In this document: positions 1 through 9,223 of the stretch, one piece after another
How positions within the stretch are numbered: position 1 is the first letter of the stretch
Layout of the letters: each line of letters begins with the position of its first letter
Origin: Luteithermobacter gelatinilyticus
GTDB lineage: Bacteria; Pseudomonadota; Alphaproteobacteria; Sphingomonadales; Emcibacteraceae
Length of the DNA: 64,000 bases
Assembly (NCBI RefSeq): GCF_005849285.1
Contig: NZ_CP040517.1
Location: forward strand, 1,370,501 to 1,434,500
Reading direction: 5' to 3'
Position numbers and translations under genes: made by a program
Notes under the pieces: model-generated
What the model was told of the DNA's origin: nothing
Databases searched by the model: none
What the model saw: only the letters and a program-made list of their open reading frames with translations

Positions 1-296
1 CCATTGGTGGTCAGGGTGAGCTCATCCAGTTCACCGTTATGCACATATTCGCCCAAATGACGGATCAGGGAAATGATGTTTTTCCTGACTAAAGGCTCCC
101 CACCGGTGAGCCGGATTTTTTTGATCCCCCGGCGGATAAAGACATGACATAAAAGTTCCAGTTCCTCCAAGGAAAGGATTTCGCTTTTCGGCAAAAATGT
201 CATGTTTTCTGCCATGCAATACTGGCATCTGAAGTCACAGCGATCTGTGACAGAAAGCCTGAGATAGGTAATATGTCTCCCGAACGGGTCGATCAT
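1..296 (-). CDS. moaA: GTP 3',8-cyclase MoaA (partial, N-terminal part)
   Basis: Radical SAM enzyme of the first step of molybdenum cofactor synthesis, converting GTP to 3',8-cyclo-GTP. About 98 N-terminal residues are present; the gene runs off the left edge. The translation begins [20 protein letters not shown], the usual MoaA opening. The radical SAM cysteines are C20, C24 and C27 (CDFRCQYC), and the SAM-binding GGEP is at about 65-68. The ATG at 296 was chosen because MoaA proteins begin close to the DPFGR motif; the frame stays open upstream but shows no better start. The IorAB-type molybdoenzyme at 53.2-55.9 kb is a possible user of the cofactor. Confidence 0.93.
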   Translation of the reverse strand, partial: MIDPFGRHITYLRLSVTDRCDFRCQYCMAENMTFLPKSEILSLEELELLCHVFIRRGIKKIRLTGGEPLVRKNIISLIRHLGEYVHNGELDELTLTTN

Positions 297-379
297 GTTT
301 GGCCCTGATAGCTGAACTGATACTGTCTTTATAAACGGATGCGGGAAACTTTTCCATGAAAGATATGAGAAAAGTATCG

Positions 380-1504
380 TCAGGAGGGAGGGGGTGTTTC
401 GGTGCGGATCACTTTTGCCAGTGTCTCTCGCGCCTGTTGTCGGTCCATGCGGACAAATTGTTCAAACGCCTTGTCGATTTCCTTTTGTTCAAGGCGGGTA
501 TCCATGTTGCGGGCTTCCCGGGTCAGGCGAAAGATAGTGAGAAAAACACTGCGGTCTATCCCAACGGCGTGACAGGCCAGAGCCAGGGTATCGGCCCCCT
601 GGTCATACAGAATGGATTGTAACACCTGACGGGGCATGTCCGCCATGCGGGCAAAGCTGATTTCAAAAAGATTGATTTGTCCCTGCCGGAGGGTTTTCAT
701 CAGAAAAGCGGGACCCAGCTTGTTCGCCTTATGCAGTTTTTCCACAAGGCGTTCCTCCGAACTGTTCCTTTGATGAAGGGCCTGGGCGCCGTTTTCCTGA
801 TTCAGCGTGTCCAGCGTGCGCGCCAGAATATCCCTGATTTCCTGTTCGGAGATGTTGTGAACCTTGAGGATAAGATCCTTGAGATCATCTGAAACCCACT
901 GATACATTTTGGAATAAAATTCCTGTGGCAGGTCCGGCCGTTCGATGAGGGGGGATTGCAGGGCCGTTTTCTCCCGGGACTGTTCCACCAGAATATTCAG
1001 GGTTTCATTGTCAATTCTGGCGCCATGATTGCTGAGCAGGGTCAAGACAACGTCGTCGTTGCCCATATGGACCAGTTCCCGGCACACTTTCGCGGAAAGA
1101 TATTTGCGCGCGGCGATGCTGAACTGATGCTGGATGGTTTTATGCCGGATGATCCGGACCAGATTGTCGTCTGACAGCAGTTTACTCAACAACAGAACCG
1201 GGCGGGCCACTTCGATTTCGTCATTGGCCAGAAGAATGATCAGCTCAGGGGATGTATCTTCGCGATCCGCCAGCCTTTCAGCCAGTTTTTTGCGCACCTC
1301 CATTTCGACATGATGAAGAATACTGCCCAGAATATCAGCCATCAGGGCCGTTTCCCGGTCGGTCAGATCTTTGTGTCGTCTTTCGAGAAGGTCAACGATC
1401 GCCTGAAACAGCTCTGTTCGCCCTGATGTTGACTTCTGATGAGCCAATTCAATCAGGCCGCTGATTTCCCGGTCCAGATTTCCTCCTTGTGGGGGCATAC
1501 TCAT
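380..1504 (-). CDS. DUF2336 domain protein
   Basis: A 374-residue, largely alpha-helical soluble protein with no signal peptide or membrane segment. The long stretch of HEAT-like helices (around residues 20-330, with elements such as [13 protein letters not shown] and [19 protein letters not shown]) matches the DUF2336 family, found mainly in alphaproteobacteria. Its biochemical role is unknown. It lies between moaA and an orphan flgC-like gene on the same strand, with more than 80 bp on each side, so an operon is not implied. The family assignment is by recognition of sequence character; no catalytic motif is visible. Confidence 0.75.
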   Translation of the reverse strand: MSMPPQGGNLDREISGLIELAHQKSTSGRTELFQAIVDLLERRHKDLTDRETALMADILGSILHHVEMEVRKKLAERLADREDTSPELIILLANDEIEVARPVLLLSKLLSDDNLVRIIRHKTIQHQFSIAARKYLSAKVCRELVHMGNDDVVLTLLSNHGARIDNETLNILVEQSREKTALQSPLIERPDLPQEFYSKMYQWVSDDLKDLILKVHNISEQEIRDILARTLDTLNQENGAQALHQRNSSEERLVEKLHKANKLGPAFLMKTLRQGQINLFEISFARMADMPRQVLQSILYDQGADTLALACHAVGIDRSVFLTIFRLTREARNMDTRLEQKEIDKAFEQFVRMDRQQARETLAKVIRTETPPPS

Positions 1505-1715
1505 TTACTCAATAAGTCATATGGCTTTTTATATTAGCAGGGTACAAACTTACCCGAAAACAAGCGTGTTATCCAACTTATAGCGCAAATGTAAATGAAA
1601 CCTTGCTAAAAAGTTAAACTTCTTTCTTTTTATCAATAAGTTGTATAGGAATTGTTATCTTTTTTATGAGAAAGACATTGTAATTTATTGTTTTTCTATA
1701 GTGTTTGGTAAGATA

Positions 1716-2126
1716 TCAGAAGTCTTTTAGGAATTTGTGCAGGGTGTTATCAAGTTCTGCAAGCACCTTGGCATTGGTTTCGTACGCCGATGTGGCGCGG
1801 ATCATCTCACTCAACTCAACGAATTCATTGACATTGGGGGTGTTGACATACCCCTTGGGGCCGGCCACAGGGGATGTCGGGTCATAAACTGCAAGATGCG
1901 CCGGCGAGACGGGAACCGGATGGGCTTTTACCCCGCCGAACCTGTTGGTTGTCTGAACCGTTTTCTGGGGAAGGTAGGCTTTACTGCCGCGCAAACCGGC
2001 AGAGAATGTTTCATCGCCTTCAGGCGTAGAGGTAGTACGGGCATTAACGATATTGCTGGCGGCAATAGTCATCCGTGTGGAGGAGGCCAGAAGTCCGGAA
2101 AGACTTGTCTTAATCGCATTCAACAT
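1716..2126 (-). CDS. FlgC-like flagellar rod protein (orphan)
   Basis: A 136-residue protein of normal FlgC length. The N-terminus (about residues 1-35, SLSGLLASSTRMTIAASNIV) matches the rod/hook N-terminal helix with its ASNI.N motif. The C-terminus (NEFVELSEMIRATSAYETN, about 100-120) matches the FlgC C-terminal domain. FlgC forms part of the proximal rod of the flagellar basal body. No other flagellar gene is nearby: the neighbours are a DUF2336 gene and mfd. It may serve a flagellum encoded elsewhere or be a repurposed paralog. About 210 bp of AT-rich DNA separate it from the DUF2336 gene. Confidence 0.75.
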   Translation of the reverse strand: MLNAIKTSLSGLLASSTRMTIAASNIVNARTTSTPEGDETFSAGLRGSKAYLPQKTVQTTNRFGGVKAHPVPVSPAHLAVYDPTSPVAGPKGYVNTPNVNEFVELSEMIRATSAYETNAKVLAELDNTLHKFLKDF

Positions 2127-2243
2127 GGGGCGGTTCCCTCAAACTCACGTATGACACCCGCAAATAGGGCAGTAAAGCGAGTATGTTGGAAAAATCCAAA
2201 TAAAAGGTTAATCATCACGTTTCGAACGCTTAGAGTGTTTTTC

Positions 2244-2281
2244 TAGAGTAAATTGAATCCACCAATTCACAATTCACTCTA
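2244..2281 (-). repeat. Palindromic repeat copy 1 (reverse orientation)
   Basis: Imperfect palindrome with left arm TAGAGTAAATTG and right arm CAATTCACTCTA (one mismatch), a member of the roughly 40-bp family described at 43941. The core is in the opposite orientation to most copies. The outer TAG on the minus strand (2279-2281) is the stop codon of mfd. Confidence 0.8.
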
Positions 2282-5200
2282 AACGGTCTGCCCGGCGATT
2301 TTGGCTAGCGCCCGGGCCAAAATATAACAACCTTTCAGCCGGTTTTCGATTTGGTCCCATTTTCTTACATAAACCAGCTTATGATCCGGCCGCAGCTTGG
2401 CGACTACGTTTTGTTTGGAGATAAAGTCAATCAGGCCGGCCGGATTGGCGAACCTGTCCTTCCGGAAGGACAGAATGGCCCCCTTGGGACCGGCTTCGAT
2501 TTTCTCAATGCCGGCTTTGCGGCAGAAATATTTGATCCGGATCACGCTTAGCAGATGTTCCACTTCTTCGGGTAGGGGGCCGAAGCGGTCGATCAGTTCC
2601 GCGCCAAAGGCGTCGATTTCATCTTCGCTGTCGTCCAGCTCGGCCACCCGCCGATACAACGACATCCGCAGGTTCAGGTCAGGTACGTATCGTTCGGGAA
2701 TGAGTACGGCGGCGCCCAGATTGATCTGCGGCGACCAGTTGTGGTCCATGTCATCGCCTGTGATGCCGTTTCTGGCCTGGGCCACGGCTTCCTCCAGCAT
2801 ATGCTGATACAGTTCCAGTCCCACTTCCTTGATATGCCCCGACTGTTCTTCCCCCAGAAGATTCCCCGCGCCGCGAATGTCCATGTCATGGCTGGCAATG
2901 GTGAAACCTGCTCCCAGCGTATCCAGCGCCTGCAATACCTGCAGGCGTTTTTCCGCCGTGGCCGTGGGAATGCGCTTGGGTGGCAGGGTAAGATAGGCAT
3001 AGGCGCGCACCTTGGAACGGCCCACCCGGCCACGCAACTGGTACAATTGGGCCAGGCCGAACATATCCGCCCGATGAATGATCATCGTATTGGCGGTGGG
3101 AATATCCAGCCCGGATTCGACAATGGTGGTGGACAGCAGTACATCATAGCGCCCTTCGTAAAAGGCATGCATGATATCCTCGATTTCCGAAGGCGGCATC
3201 TGCCCATGGGCGACAACGAACTTCACTTCGGGCACATGTTCTGTCAGAAAATCAGCAATTTCTTTCAGGTCCGCAATGCGCGGACAGACATAAAAACTCT
3301 GGCCGCCGCGGTAATGTTCCCTAAGCAGGGCTTCCCGTACCACAAGAAAGTCCATGGGCAGGATAAAGGTGCGCACCGCCAGGCGGTCCACCGGGGGGGT
3401 GGCGATCAGACTCAAGCCCCGCATGCCGCTCATAGCCAGTTGCAGCGTACGTGGAATAGGCGTGGCAGTAAGGGTGAGCACATGCACGTCATGGCGCAAT
3501 TTTTTCAGGCGTTCCTTATGGGAAACGCCGAAATGCTGTTCCTCGTCAATGATTAACAGGCCGAGATTTTTGAACTGTATGGTCTTGCCCAGCAGGGCAT
3601 GGGTCCCGACGACAATATCACAGGCACCGCGGGCGAGTTCCTCTTTGGTTTGCTTCTGATCGCGGGCCGGCACCAGACGCGACAAATGCCCGATTCTCAC
3701 CGGCAGATCCTTGAAACGGTCCACGAAATTCTTGTAATGCTGCCGGGCCAAAAGAGTGGTGGGAGTCACGATGGCAACTTGATACCCAGCCATAACCACC
3801 AGAAATGCGGCGCGCAGGGCAACTTCCGTTTTGCCAAACCCAACATCACCGCAAATCAGCCGGTCCATGGGACGGCCAGAGCCCAGATCCTCAATCACAT
3901 CCTGGATCGCGCGCAACTGATCCTCGGTTTCGGCATAGGGAAACCGGGCGCAGAATTCTTCATACAGACCGTCTGAAGGCGTAATCACCGGCCCCTTGCG
4001 CAATTCCCTTTCCGCCGCGACTTTGATCAGCTCGTCAGCCATTTCCAGGAGTTTTTTCTTCAGCCGCGCCTTTTTGCTCTGCCAGGCGGTGCCGCCCAAC
4101 TTGTCCAGCTGTACATGCGTCCCTTCGGCGCCATAGCGGCTCAGCACCTCGATATTTTCCACCGGCACATAAAGTTTGTCGCCGCCATGATAGGTCAGCA
4201 TGACGCAGTCATGAGCGGCCCCCATGACCTCTATGGTCTTAAGGTCCTCATAACGGCCCACCCCGTGATCCATATGAATGACCAGATCACCGGGTGAAAG
4301 GGCGGAGGCTTCGCTGATGAAATTTTCCGCCCGGCGCGAGCGGCGCACCTTGCGGATCAGGCGATCACCCAAAATGTCCTGTTCCGAGATCAGGACAATG
4401 TCGTCCGCTTCAAATCCATGTTCCAGCGGCAGAACGATCAACCCCAACGCGCCGTCTGGCAATTGGTCCCCTTCTGGCCAGTTTTCCACCAGCCGGTGGC
4501 GGGTCATGCCGTGATCCTTGAGTACGGCGGATAACCTGTCCCGGGCGCCGATGCTGTAGCTGGCAAGAAAGACTTTTTTACCACGCTGGAACAAAGACAC
4601 CACATGCTGACGCAGGGCGTCGTAAACATTAACATCCCGGTTATTGCGTTCCGGCGCAAAGTCCCGGCCAATTTTTCCTTCAAAATCTAGATGCGGGACT
4701 TCTTCGGGGGCACCGTAAGGGGAAAAACTGTGAATCCGTCGGGTTTCGCTTATGTGAGCCCACTCCTGTGCCGTCAGATACAGGAGTTCCGGCGCCAATG
4801 GTTTATAGACTGTTGCCGTAAGGCTGCCGGCGGGGGTTTTTTCATAATCGCTTTTGCGGGCCAGATAATAATCCTGAATGGCCGACAGACGATCTTCCAG
4901 GGCTTCCTGTCCCAGATGATCCAGTGTGATGGTGCACCCTGGCAGATAATCGAAAAGGGTTTCCAGAGTTTGATGGAACAAGGGCAGCCAGTGTTCCATT
5001 CCCTGATGTTTGCGGCCTTCGGTGACAGCGTCATAGAGTGGGTCGTCTCCGAGAACCGTGCCGAATTCTGCCACATAACGGGCGCGGAAATGACGGATGG
5101 AGTCTTCGGTCAGAAATACTTCGCTCATGGGCACCAGATTAATCTGGGCCACCTTGGCGCCGGATCGCTGGCTCAGCGCGTCGAATTCGCGGATCACATC

Positions 5201-5779
5201 GATTTCGTCGCCAAACAGGTCGATCCGCAGCGGATTGTCATATCCCGGCGGAAAAATATCCACCAGGCCGCCACGAATGGCAAAATCACCGTGTTCCATC
5301 ACGGTGCTGGCACGGCTGTACCCGTTGGTGGATAGAAAACGGGTCAATTCCTCAAGGTCGATCTGGTCCCCCGGCTTGGCGCTGAACGATACATTCTGCA
5401 TAACGGCCCGTTCGGGGACACGCTGACTTGCCGAACCGATTGTGGCGATCACCAGAGTTTTTTGTGCCGATGACGACTCCAGCCGGGCCAGGCGGCTTAG
5501 TGTGGTCATGCGTTCTGCTACAATGTCCTGATGCGGAGAAATACGGTCATAGGGCAGGCAGTCCCAGGACGGGAACCGCAGGACCTCCACTTCCGGTGCA
5601 AAATAGCCGACCAGTTCGGCCATATTTGCCAGGCGGGTGCCGTCACGGGCGATATGCAGGTGCAGGTTCTGTCCGCATTCCTCGAGAAGCTGTGCCAGCA
5701 GCATCGCGTCATAGCCTTCGGGCACATGGCTGAGGAGTAGCGGAATGTCGGACGAAATAAGCTCGCGCAGGTTTTTCAC
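2279..5779 (-). CDS. mfd: Transcription-repair coupling factor Mfd
   Basis: ATP-driven DNA translocase that removes RNA polymerase stalled at lesions and recruits UvrA. At 1166 residues it has the full family length. The N-terminal UvrB-like part includes PSWDCLPYDRISP (about 75-90). The CarD-like RNA polymerase-binding domain carries GDLVIHMDHGVGRY near residue 500. RecG-like helicase motifs follow: GDVGFGKTEVALRAAF (Walker A), DEEQHFGVSHKERLK, LTATPIPRTLQLAM and QLRGRVGRS. The start overlaps sdhE by ATGA (5776-5779), suggesting translational coupling. The TAG stop lies inside a palindromic repeat. Confidence 0.98.
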   Translation of the reverse strand: MKNLRELISSDIPLLLSHVPEGYDAMLLAQLLEECGQNLHLHIARDGTRLANMAELVGYFAPEVEVLRFPSWDCLPYDRISPHQDIVAERMTTLSRLARLESSSAQKTLVIATIGSASQRVPERAVMQNVSFSAKPGDQIDLEELTRFLSTNGYSRASTVMEHGDFAIRGGLVDIFPPGYDNPLRIDLFGDEIDVIREFDALSQRSGAKVAQINLVPMSEVFLTEDSIRHFRARYVAEFGTVLGDDPLYDAVTEGRKHQGMEHWLPLFHQTLETLFDYLPGCTITLDHLGQEALEDRLSAIQDYYLARKSDYEKTPAGSLTATVYKPLAPELLYLTAQEWAHISETRRIHSFSPYGAPEEVPHLDFEGKIGRDFAPERNNRDVNVYDALRQHVVSLFQRGKKVFLASYSIGARDRLSAVLKDHGMTRHRLVENWPEGDQLPDGALGLIVLPLEHGFEADDIVLISEQDILGDRLIRKVRRSRRAENFISEASALSPGDLVIHMDHGVGRYEDLKTIEVMGAAHDCVMLTYHGGDKLYVPVENIEVLSRYGAEGTHVQLDKLGGTAWQSKKARLKKKLLEMADELIKVAAERELRKGPVITPSDGLYEEFCARFPYAETEDQLRAIQDVIEDLGSGRPMDRLICGDVGFGKTEVALRAAFLVVMAGYQVAIVTPTTLLARQHYKNFVDRFKDLPVRIGHLSRLVPARDQKQTKEELARGACDIVVGTHALLGKTIQFKNLGLLIIDEEQHFGVSHKERLKKLRHDVHVLTLTATPIPRTLQLAMSGMRGLSLIATPPVDRLAVRTFILPMDFLVVREALLREHYRGGQSFYVCPRIADLKEIADFLTEHVPEVKFVVAHGQMPPSEIEDIMHAFYEGRYDVLLSTTIVESGLDIPTANTMIIHRADMFGLAQLYQLRGRVGRSKVRAYAYLTLPPKRIPTATAEKRLQVLQALDTLGAGFTIASHDMDIRGAGNLLGEEQSGHIKEVGLELYQHMLEEAVAQARNGITGDDMDHNWSPQINLGAAVLIPERYVPDLNLRMSLYRRVAELDDSEDEIDAFGAELIDRFGPLPEEVEHLLSVIRIKYFCRKAGIEKIEAGPKGAILSFRKDRFANPAGLIDFISKQNVVAKLRPDHKLVYVRKWDQIENRLKGCYILARALAKIAGQTV

Positions 5780-6093
5780 TTTACAATCTTCAGATAGTCC
5801 ATACCCCGTAGCAGGGCCATAACGTCGTGATTAAGATGTTCGGGCGGTTCCCGGTCGGAGGTGATCCAGGCCACCAGGTCGGAATCTGCCTCGCGCAACA
5901 GCTCTTCATAACGATCCAGCTGTTCTTTGCTCAGCTTTGCCAGATATGTATCAGCAAAACTCCCCAACAGCAGGTCCGCTTCCTTGATCCCCCGGTGCCA
6001 GCTGCGAAATTTCAGTCGTTTACGACGGGTTTCCGGACTTTCGTTTGGATCTATTTCAGGTTCGATGAAACCAGGCGCGTTAAAACGGGTCAT
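5776..6093 (-). CDS. sdhE: Succinate dehydrogenase assembly factor SdhE (DUF339)
   Basis: Small cytosolic protein that promotes covalent FAD attachment to the succinate dehydrogenase flavoprotein. It is 105 residues long. The family signature RGIKEADLLLGSFADTYL (about 34-51), containing the conserved RGxxE, is intact, followed by the usual acidic helical C-terminus (EELLREADSDLVAWI). It overlaps mfd by four bases, an order common in alphaproteobacteria. recG is divergent on the other side, so the promoter for sdhE-mfd probably lies in 6094-6229. Confidence 0.92.
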   Translation of the reverse strand: MTRFNAPGFIEPEIDPNESPETRRKRLKFRSWHRGIKEADLLLGSFADTYLAKLSKEQLDRYEELLREADSDLVAWITSDREPPEHLNHDVMALLRGMDYLKIVK

Positions 6094-6229
6094 GATCTTT
6101 TCACTTGGTTCTGGGGCGTTGGGTAATTCGTCAGTAATTCCGTTTTGGCAATCAGAATATGTTCGTTATGTTTACGTTATGTGTCATTGTGTCTACAGGA
6201 TATCAACAGGAAAATAAAACAATAAAGCC

Positions 6230-8323
6230 ATGCGTCCGGAAATTCTTTACCCTTTCTTTGCCGAAACCATTAGCCTGTCCGGGGTCGGCGGACGTTTGGC
6301 CGGGCTTCTGGAAAAACCTGTCGGCAGAAGGATTCTTGATCTGTTGTGGCATTTGCCGACGGATGTGATTGACCGACGCCTAAGCCCGAAACTTTCGGAG
6401 ATTCGCCATGAGCAGATCATCACCGTTGAGGTGGAGATCGGTAATCATGAGCCGCCCCCCGCCAAAAGCCGCCGGCCTTACCGCATATGGTGTCATGATG
6501 GCACGGCGTCACTACAACTGATTTTTTTCCATGTAAAAGGCGATTATCTGGTGCGACAACTGCCTGTAGGAAGCCGCCGGGTGATCAGCGGCCGGGTGGA
6601 AATTTTTAACGGTCAGCTTCAGATGAGCCATCCGGACTATATGCTGTCCCCGGAACGACGGGAGGAAATACCCGCTCTGGAGCCGGTTTATCCTCTGACA
6701 GCGGGAATAAGCGGCAAGGTGATGACCCGGATCATCAGGGCCGCCCTGGAACGCGTTGTGGATTTGCCGGAATGGCAGGATGACGCGTTGCGGCGGCGGC
6801 AAGGCTGGCCCGGCTGGAAAGCGGCCTTGCTTAACCTGCATTATCCGGAGGGGGCAGGGGATCTTTTGCCGGAAAGTCCGGCGCGCCGACGGCTGGCTTA
6901 TGATGAATTTCTGGCCAACCAATTGGCGCTGGCCCTGGTGCGCCGGCAGTCCCGACGCAAAAAGGGGCGGGCCTTGCGCGGGGGCGGGAAACTCACCCGC
7001 CAGTTATATCAGAATTTGCCCTATGAACTGACTTCATCACAGAAAGCCTGTCTGGAGGAAATCAGGGCGGATCTGGCGGCGCCAACCGCCATGATGCGAC
7101 TGCTGCAAGGGGATGTGGGCAGTGGTAAGACAGTTGTGGCGTTGATCAGTATGCTTTGCGCGGTGGAAAGCGGGGCGCAGGCTGCGTTGTTAGCGCCGAC
7201 CGAAATCCTTGCCCGTCAACATTATGAGAGTCTGAAGGAGCTTATCCAGGAACTCGACCTGCGCCTTGAGGTGCTGACCGGCCGGGACAAGGGCAAGGCG
7301 CGGGAAAAGACGCTGGCGGCGCTTGCTGCTGGCGAAATTGATATTCTGGTGGGAACCCATGCGTTGTTTCAGAAAGATGTAATCTATCATGATCTGGCCC
7401 TTGTGGTGATTGATGAACAACACCGTTTCGGGGTGGAGCAGCGGATGGCGCTGGCTGCCAAGGGGAAAGAAGGCGAAAGCATGAATGTTCTCGCTATGAC
7501 GGCGACGCCCATTCCGCGCACCCTGACGCTCACGGCTTATGGGGATATGGACGTCTCGCGGCTGACGGAAAAACCGCCGGGCCGAAAGCCGGTGGATACC
7601 CGGACAATTCCGTTGGACCGGCTGGATGAAGTGGTGCAGTCTTTGGCGCGGGCCATTAGATCCGGGGCGCGAATCTACTGGATTTGTCCATTGGTGGAAG
7701 ATTCTGAAGTGACAGACCTGGCCGCCGCCGAAGCGCGTCATCGGGAACTGGCGCAGATTTTTGGCGATCGTGTGGGGCTGGTTCATGGCAAAATGAAAGG
7801 CCGGGACAAGGATCAGGTTATGGCAAGGTTTGCGTCGGGGGATTTGGATATTCTGGTGGCAACAACGGTCATCGAGGTGGGGGTCAATGTGCCCGAGGCC
7901 ACGGTGATGGTGATCGAACATGCCGAGCGTTTTGGCCTGGCGCAGTTGCATCAGCTGCGCGGACGGGTTGGCCGCGGCACAGGCAAGTCCGTTTGCCTTT
8001 TGCTGTACAGCAATAGCGGTGGAGAGACGGCCCGGGCGCGCCTCAGAATCATGCGGGAAACGGAAGACGGGTTCCGCATCGCCGAAGAGGATCTGCGGTT
8101 GCGGGGCGCGGGAGAGGTTCTGGGGACGCGTCAGTCGGGATTGCCGGACTTCAGGGTGGCGTCACTGGAGGCGCACCAGGATCTAATCCCCATCGCCCGG
8201 GATGATGCGCGTCTCATTCTGGAAAAGGATCCCGAGCTGAAATCGCCACGGGGGCGAGCGCTCAGAATCCTTCTCTACCTGTTTGAGCAGGACGAAGGCA
8301 TCAAATATCTGCGGTCAGGATGA
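6230..8323 (+). CDS. recG: ATP-dependent DNA helicase RecG
   Basis: Branch-migrating helicase that regresses stalled forks and processes Holliday junctions and R-loops. At 697 residues it is full length. An N-terminal wedge/OB domain (about 60-170) is followed by the helicase core: GDVGSGKTVVAL (Walker A, near 295), IDEQHRFGVEQR (motif II), MTATPIPRTLTLT (motif III) and QLRGRVGRG (motif VI). It is divergent from sdhE-mfd. Its 3' end overlaps the convergent DUF502 gene by nine bases. Confidence 0.98.
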   Translation: MRPEILYPFFAETISLSGVGGRLAGLLEKPVGRRILDLLWHLPTDVIDRRLSPKLSEIRHEQIITVEVEIGNHEPPPAKSRRPYRIWCHDGTASLQLIFFHVKGDYLVRQLPVGSRRVISGRVEIFNGQLQMSHPDYMLSPERREEIPALEPVYPLTAGISGKVMTRIIRAALERVVDLPEWQDDALRRRQGWPGWKAALLNLHYPEGAGDLLPESPARRRLAYDEFLANQLALALVRRQSRRKKGRALRGGGKLTRQLYQNLPYELTSSQKACLEEIRADLAAPTAMMRLLQGDVGSGKTVVALISMLCAVESGAQAALLAPTEILARQHYESLKELIQELDLRLEVLTGRDKGKAREKTLAALAAGEIDILVGTHALFQKDVIYHDLALVVIDEQHRFGVEQRMALAAKGKEGESMNVLAMTATPIPRTLTLTAYGDMDVSRLTEKPPGRKPVDTRTIPLDRLDEVVQSLARAIRSGARIYWICPLVEDSEVTDLAAAEARHRELAQIFGDRVGLVHGKMKGRDKDQVMARFASGDLDILVATTVIEVGVNVPEATVMVIEHAERFGLAQLHQLRGRVGRGTGKSVCLLLYSNSGGETARARLRIMRETEDGFRIAEEDLRLRGAGEVLGTRQSGLPDFRVASLEAHQDLIPIARDDARLILEKDPELKSPRGRALRILLYLFEQDEGIKYLRSG

Positions 8324-9127
8324 ACTTTCATCGCCACCTTCTTTGTCTTTTACCGGTTGTGAAGGGTCTTTTTTCCCTGTCCAATCGGTAATGCGCGAGC
8401 CTTTTTCCGGCCGGGCCCTTTGGCGCAGGTCGCCAGTGCCATTTGCATCGACTTTATTGTTTTTCGGATCCACAAGACCTGCGGAAATCACATATTTTAC
8501 CCCCTCATCAGGGGTCATGCTCAGATAAATCAGGTCCCGTTTTGGCACAAACAGTAAAAAACCCGACGTAGGGTTTGGGGTGGTGGGCAAAAACACATTG
8601 ATGACTTCATTTTCCAGTTTTTCCTGCACTTCGCCCCTGTTTTCGCTGGTGACAAAGGCAATGGCCCACAAACCACGACGCGGATATTCCACCAGCACCA
8701 CATCCTTGAAACTGGTGGCATTCTGGGAAATTACGGTTTCAAAGATCTGTTTCAACGTGCTGTATATGCTGCGGATGATCGGCATGCGATTGAGGATTCG
8801 TTCGCCGAATCTCAATAATGCCCGCCCAAACAGATTGGCCGCCAATGCGCCCAGCATGGTCAGGAAAACCACCACAATAACCAGCCCCAGGCCGGGAATG
8901 GAAAAGGGCAGATAATTTTCTGGTTGATAGGCTTCGGGGATCAGCGGCGTAACGTTGCGATCAACCGTGTCAATAAACATCCAGGCTAGATAAATGGTAA
9001 TCCCGATCGGGGCCGCAACCACTAGCCCTGTCAGAAAATAATAGCGTAGGCGATGCATAAGCCCGGTTTTGAGCTGTCCGGAAGGATCGCCGGTTTCCGG
9101 AGTTTCTGGTGTGTTGTGTTCTGGCAT
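8315..9127 (-). CDS. DUF502 family inner membrane protein
   Basis: A 270-residue protein with two hydrophobic segments near the N-terminus (about 29-49, YYFLTGLVVAAPIGITIYLA, and about 75-95, GLGLVIVVVFLTMLGALAAN) and a soluble C-terminal region. The features NRMPIIRSIYSTLKQ and VEYPRRGLWAIAFVT are typical of DUF502. Function is unknown. It is convergent with recG and 96 bp downstream of the putative ceramide synthase gene on the same strand. Its link to the lipid locus is by position only. Confidence 0.85.
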   Translation of the reverse strand: MPEHNTPETPETGDPSGQLKTGLMHRLRYYFLTGLVVAAPIGITIYLAWMFIDTVDRNVTPLIPEAYQPENYLPFSIPGLGLVIVVVFLTMLGALAANLFGRALLRFGERILNRMPIIRSIYSTLKQIFETVISQNATSFKDVVLVEYPRRGLWAIAFVTSENRGEVQEKLENEVINVFLPTTPNPTSGFLLFVPKRDLIYLSMTPDEGVKYVISAGLVDPKNNKVDANGTGDLRQRARPEKGSRITDWTGKKDPSQPVKDKEGGDESSS

Positions 9128-9223
9128 GGTTCGTCAGCATCCCGAAATCGGCCGCCGGTTACCCGACAGCGTTATGGTTCAGACTATATATCCTGATTTG
9201 CCTAACCGGAAAAGAGGGCAGGA

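Noticed and set aside
4691-5335. A 214-codon frame antisense to mfd
   Set aside because: It is a shadow of the conserved Mfd N-terminal region and shows no protein family features.
6110-6200. LexA box (GTTC-N7-GTTC) in the sdhE-recG intergenic region
   Set aside because: Several GTTC half sites occur, but none is spaced as a proper pair.
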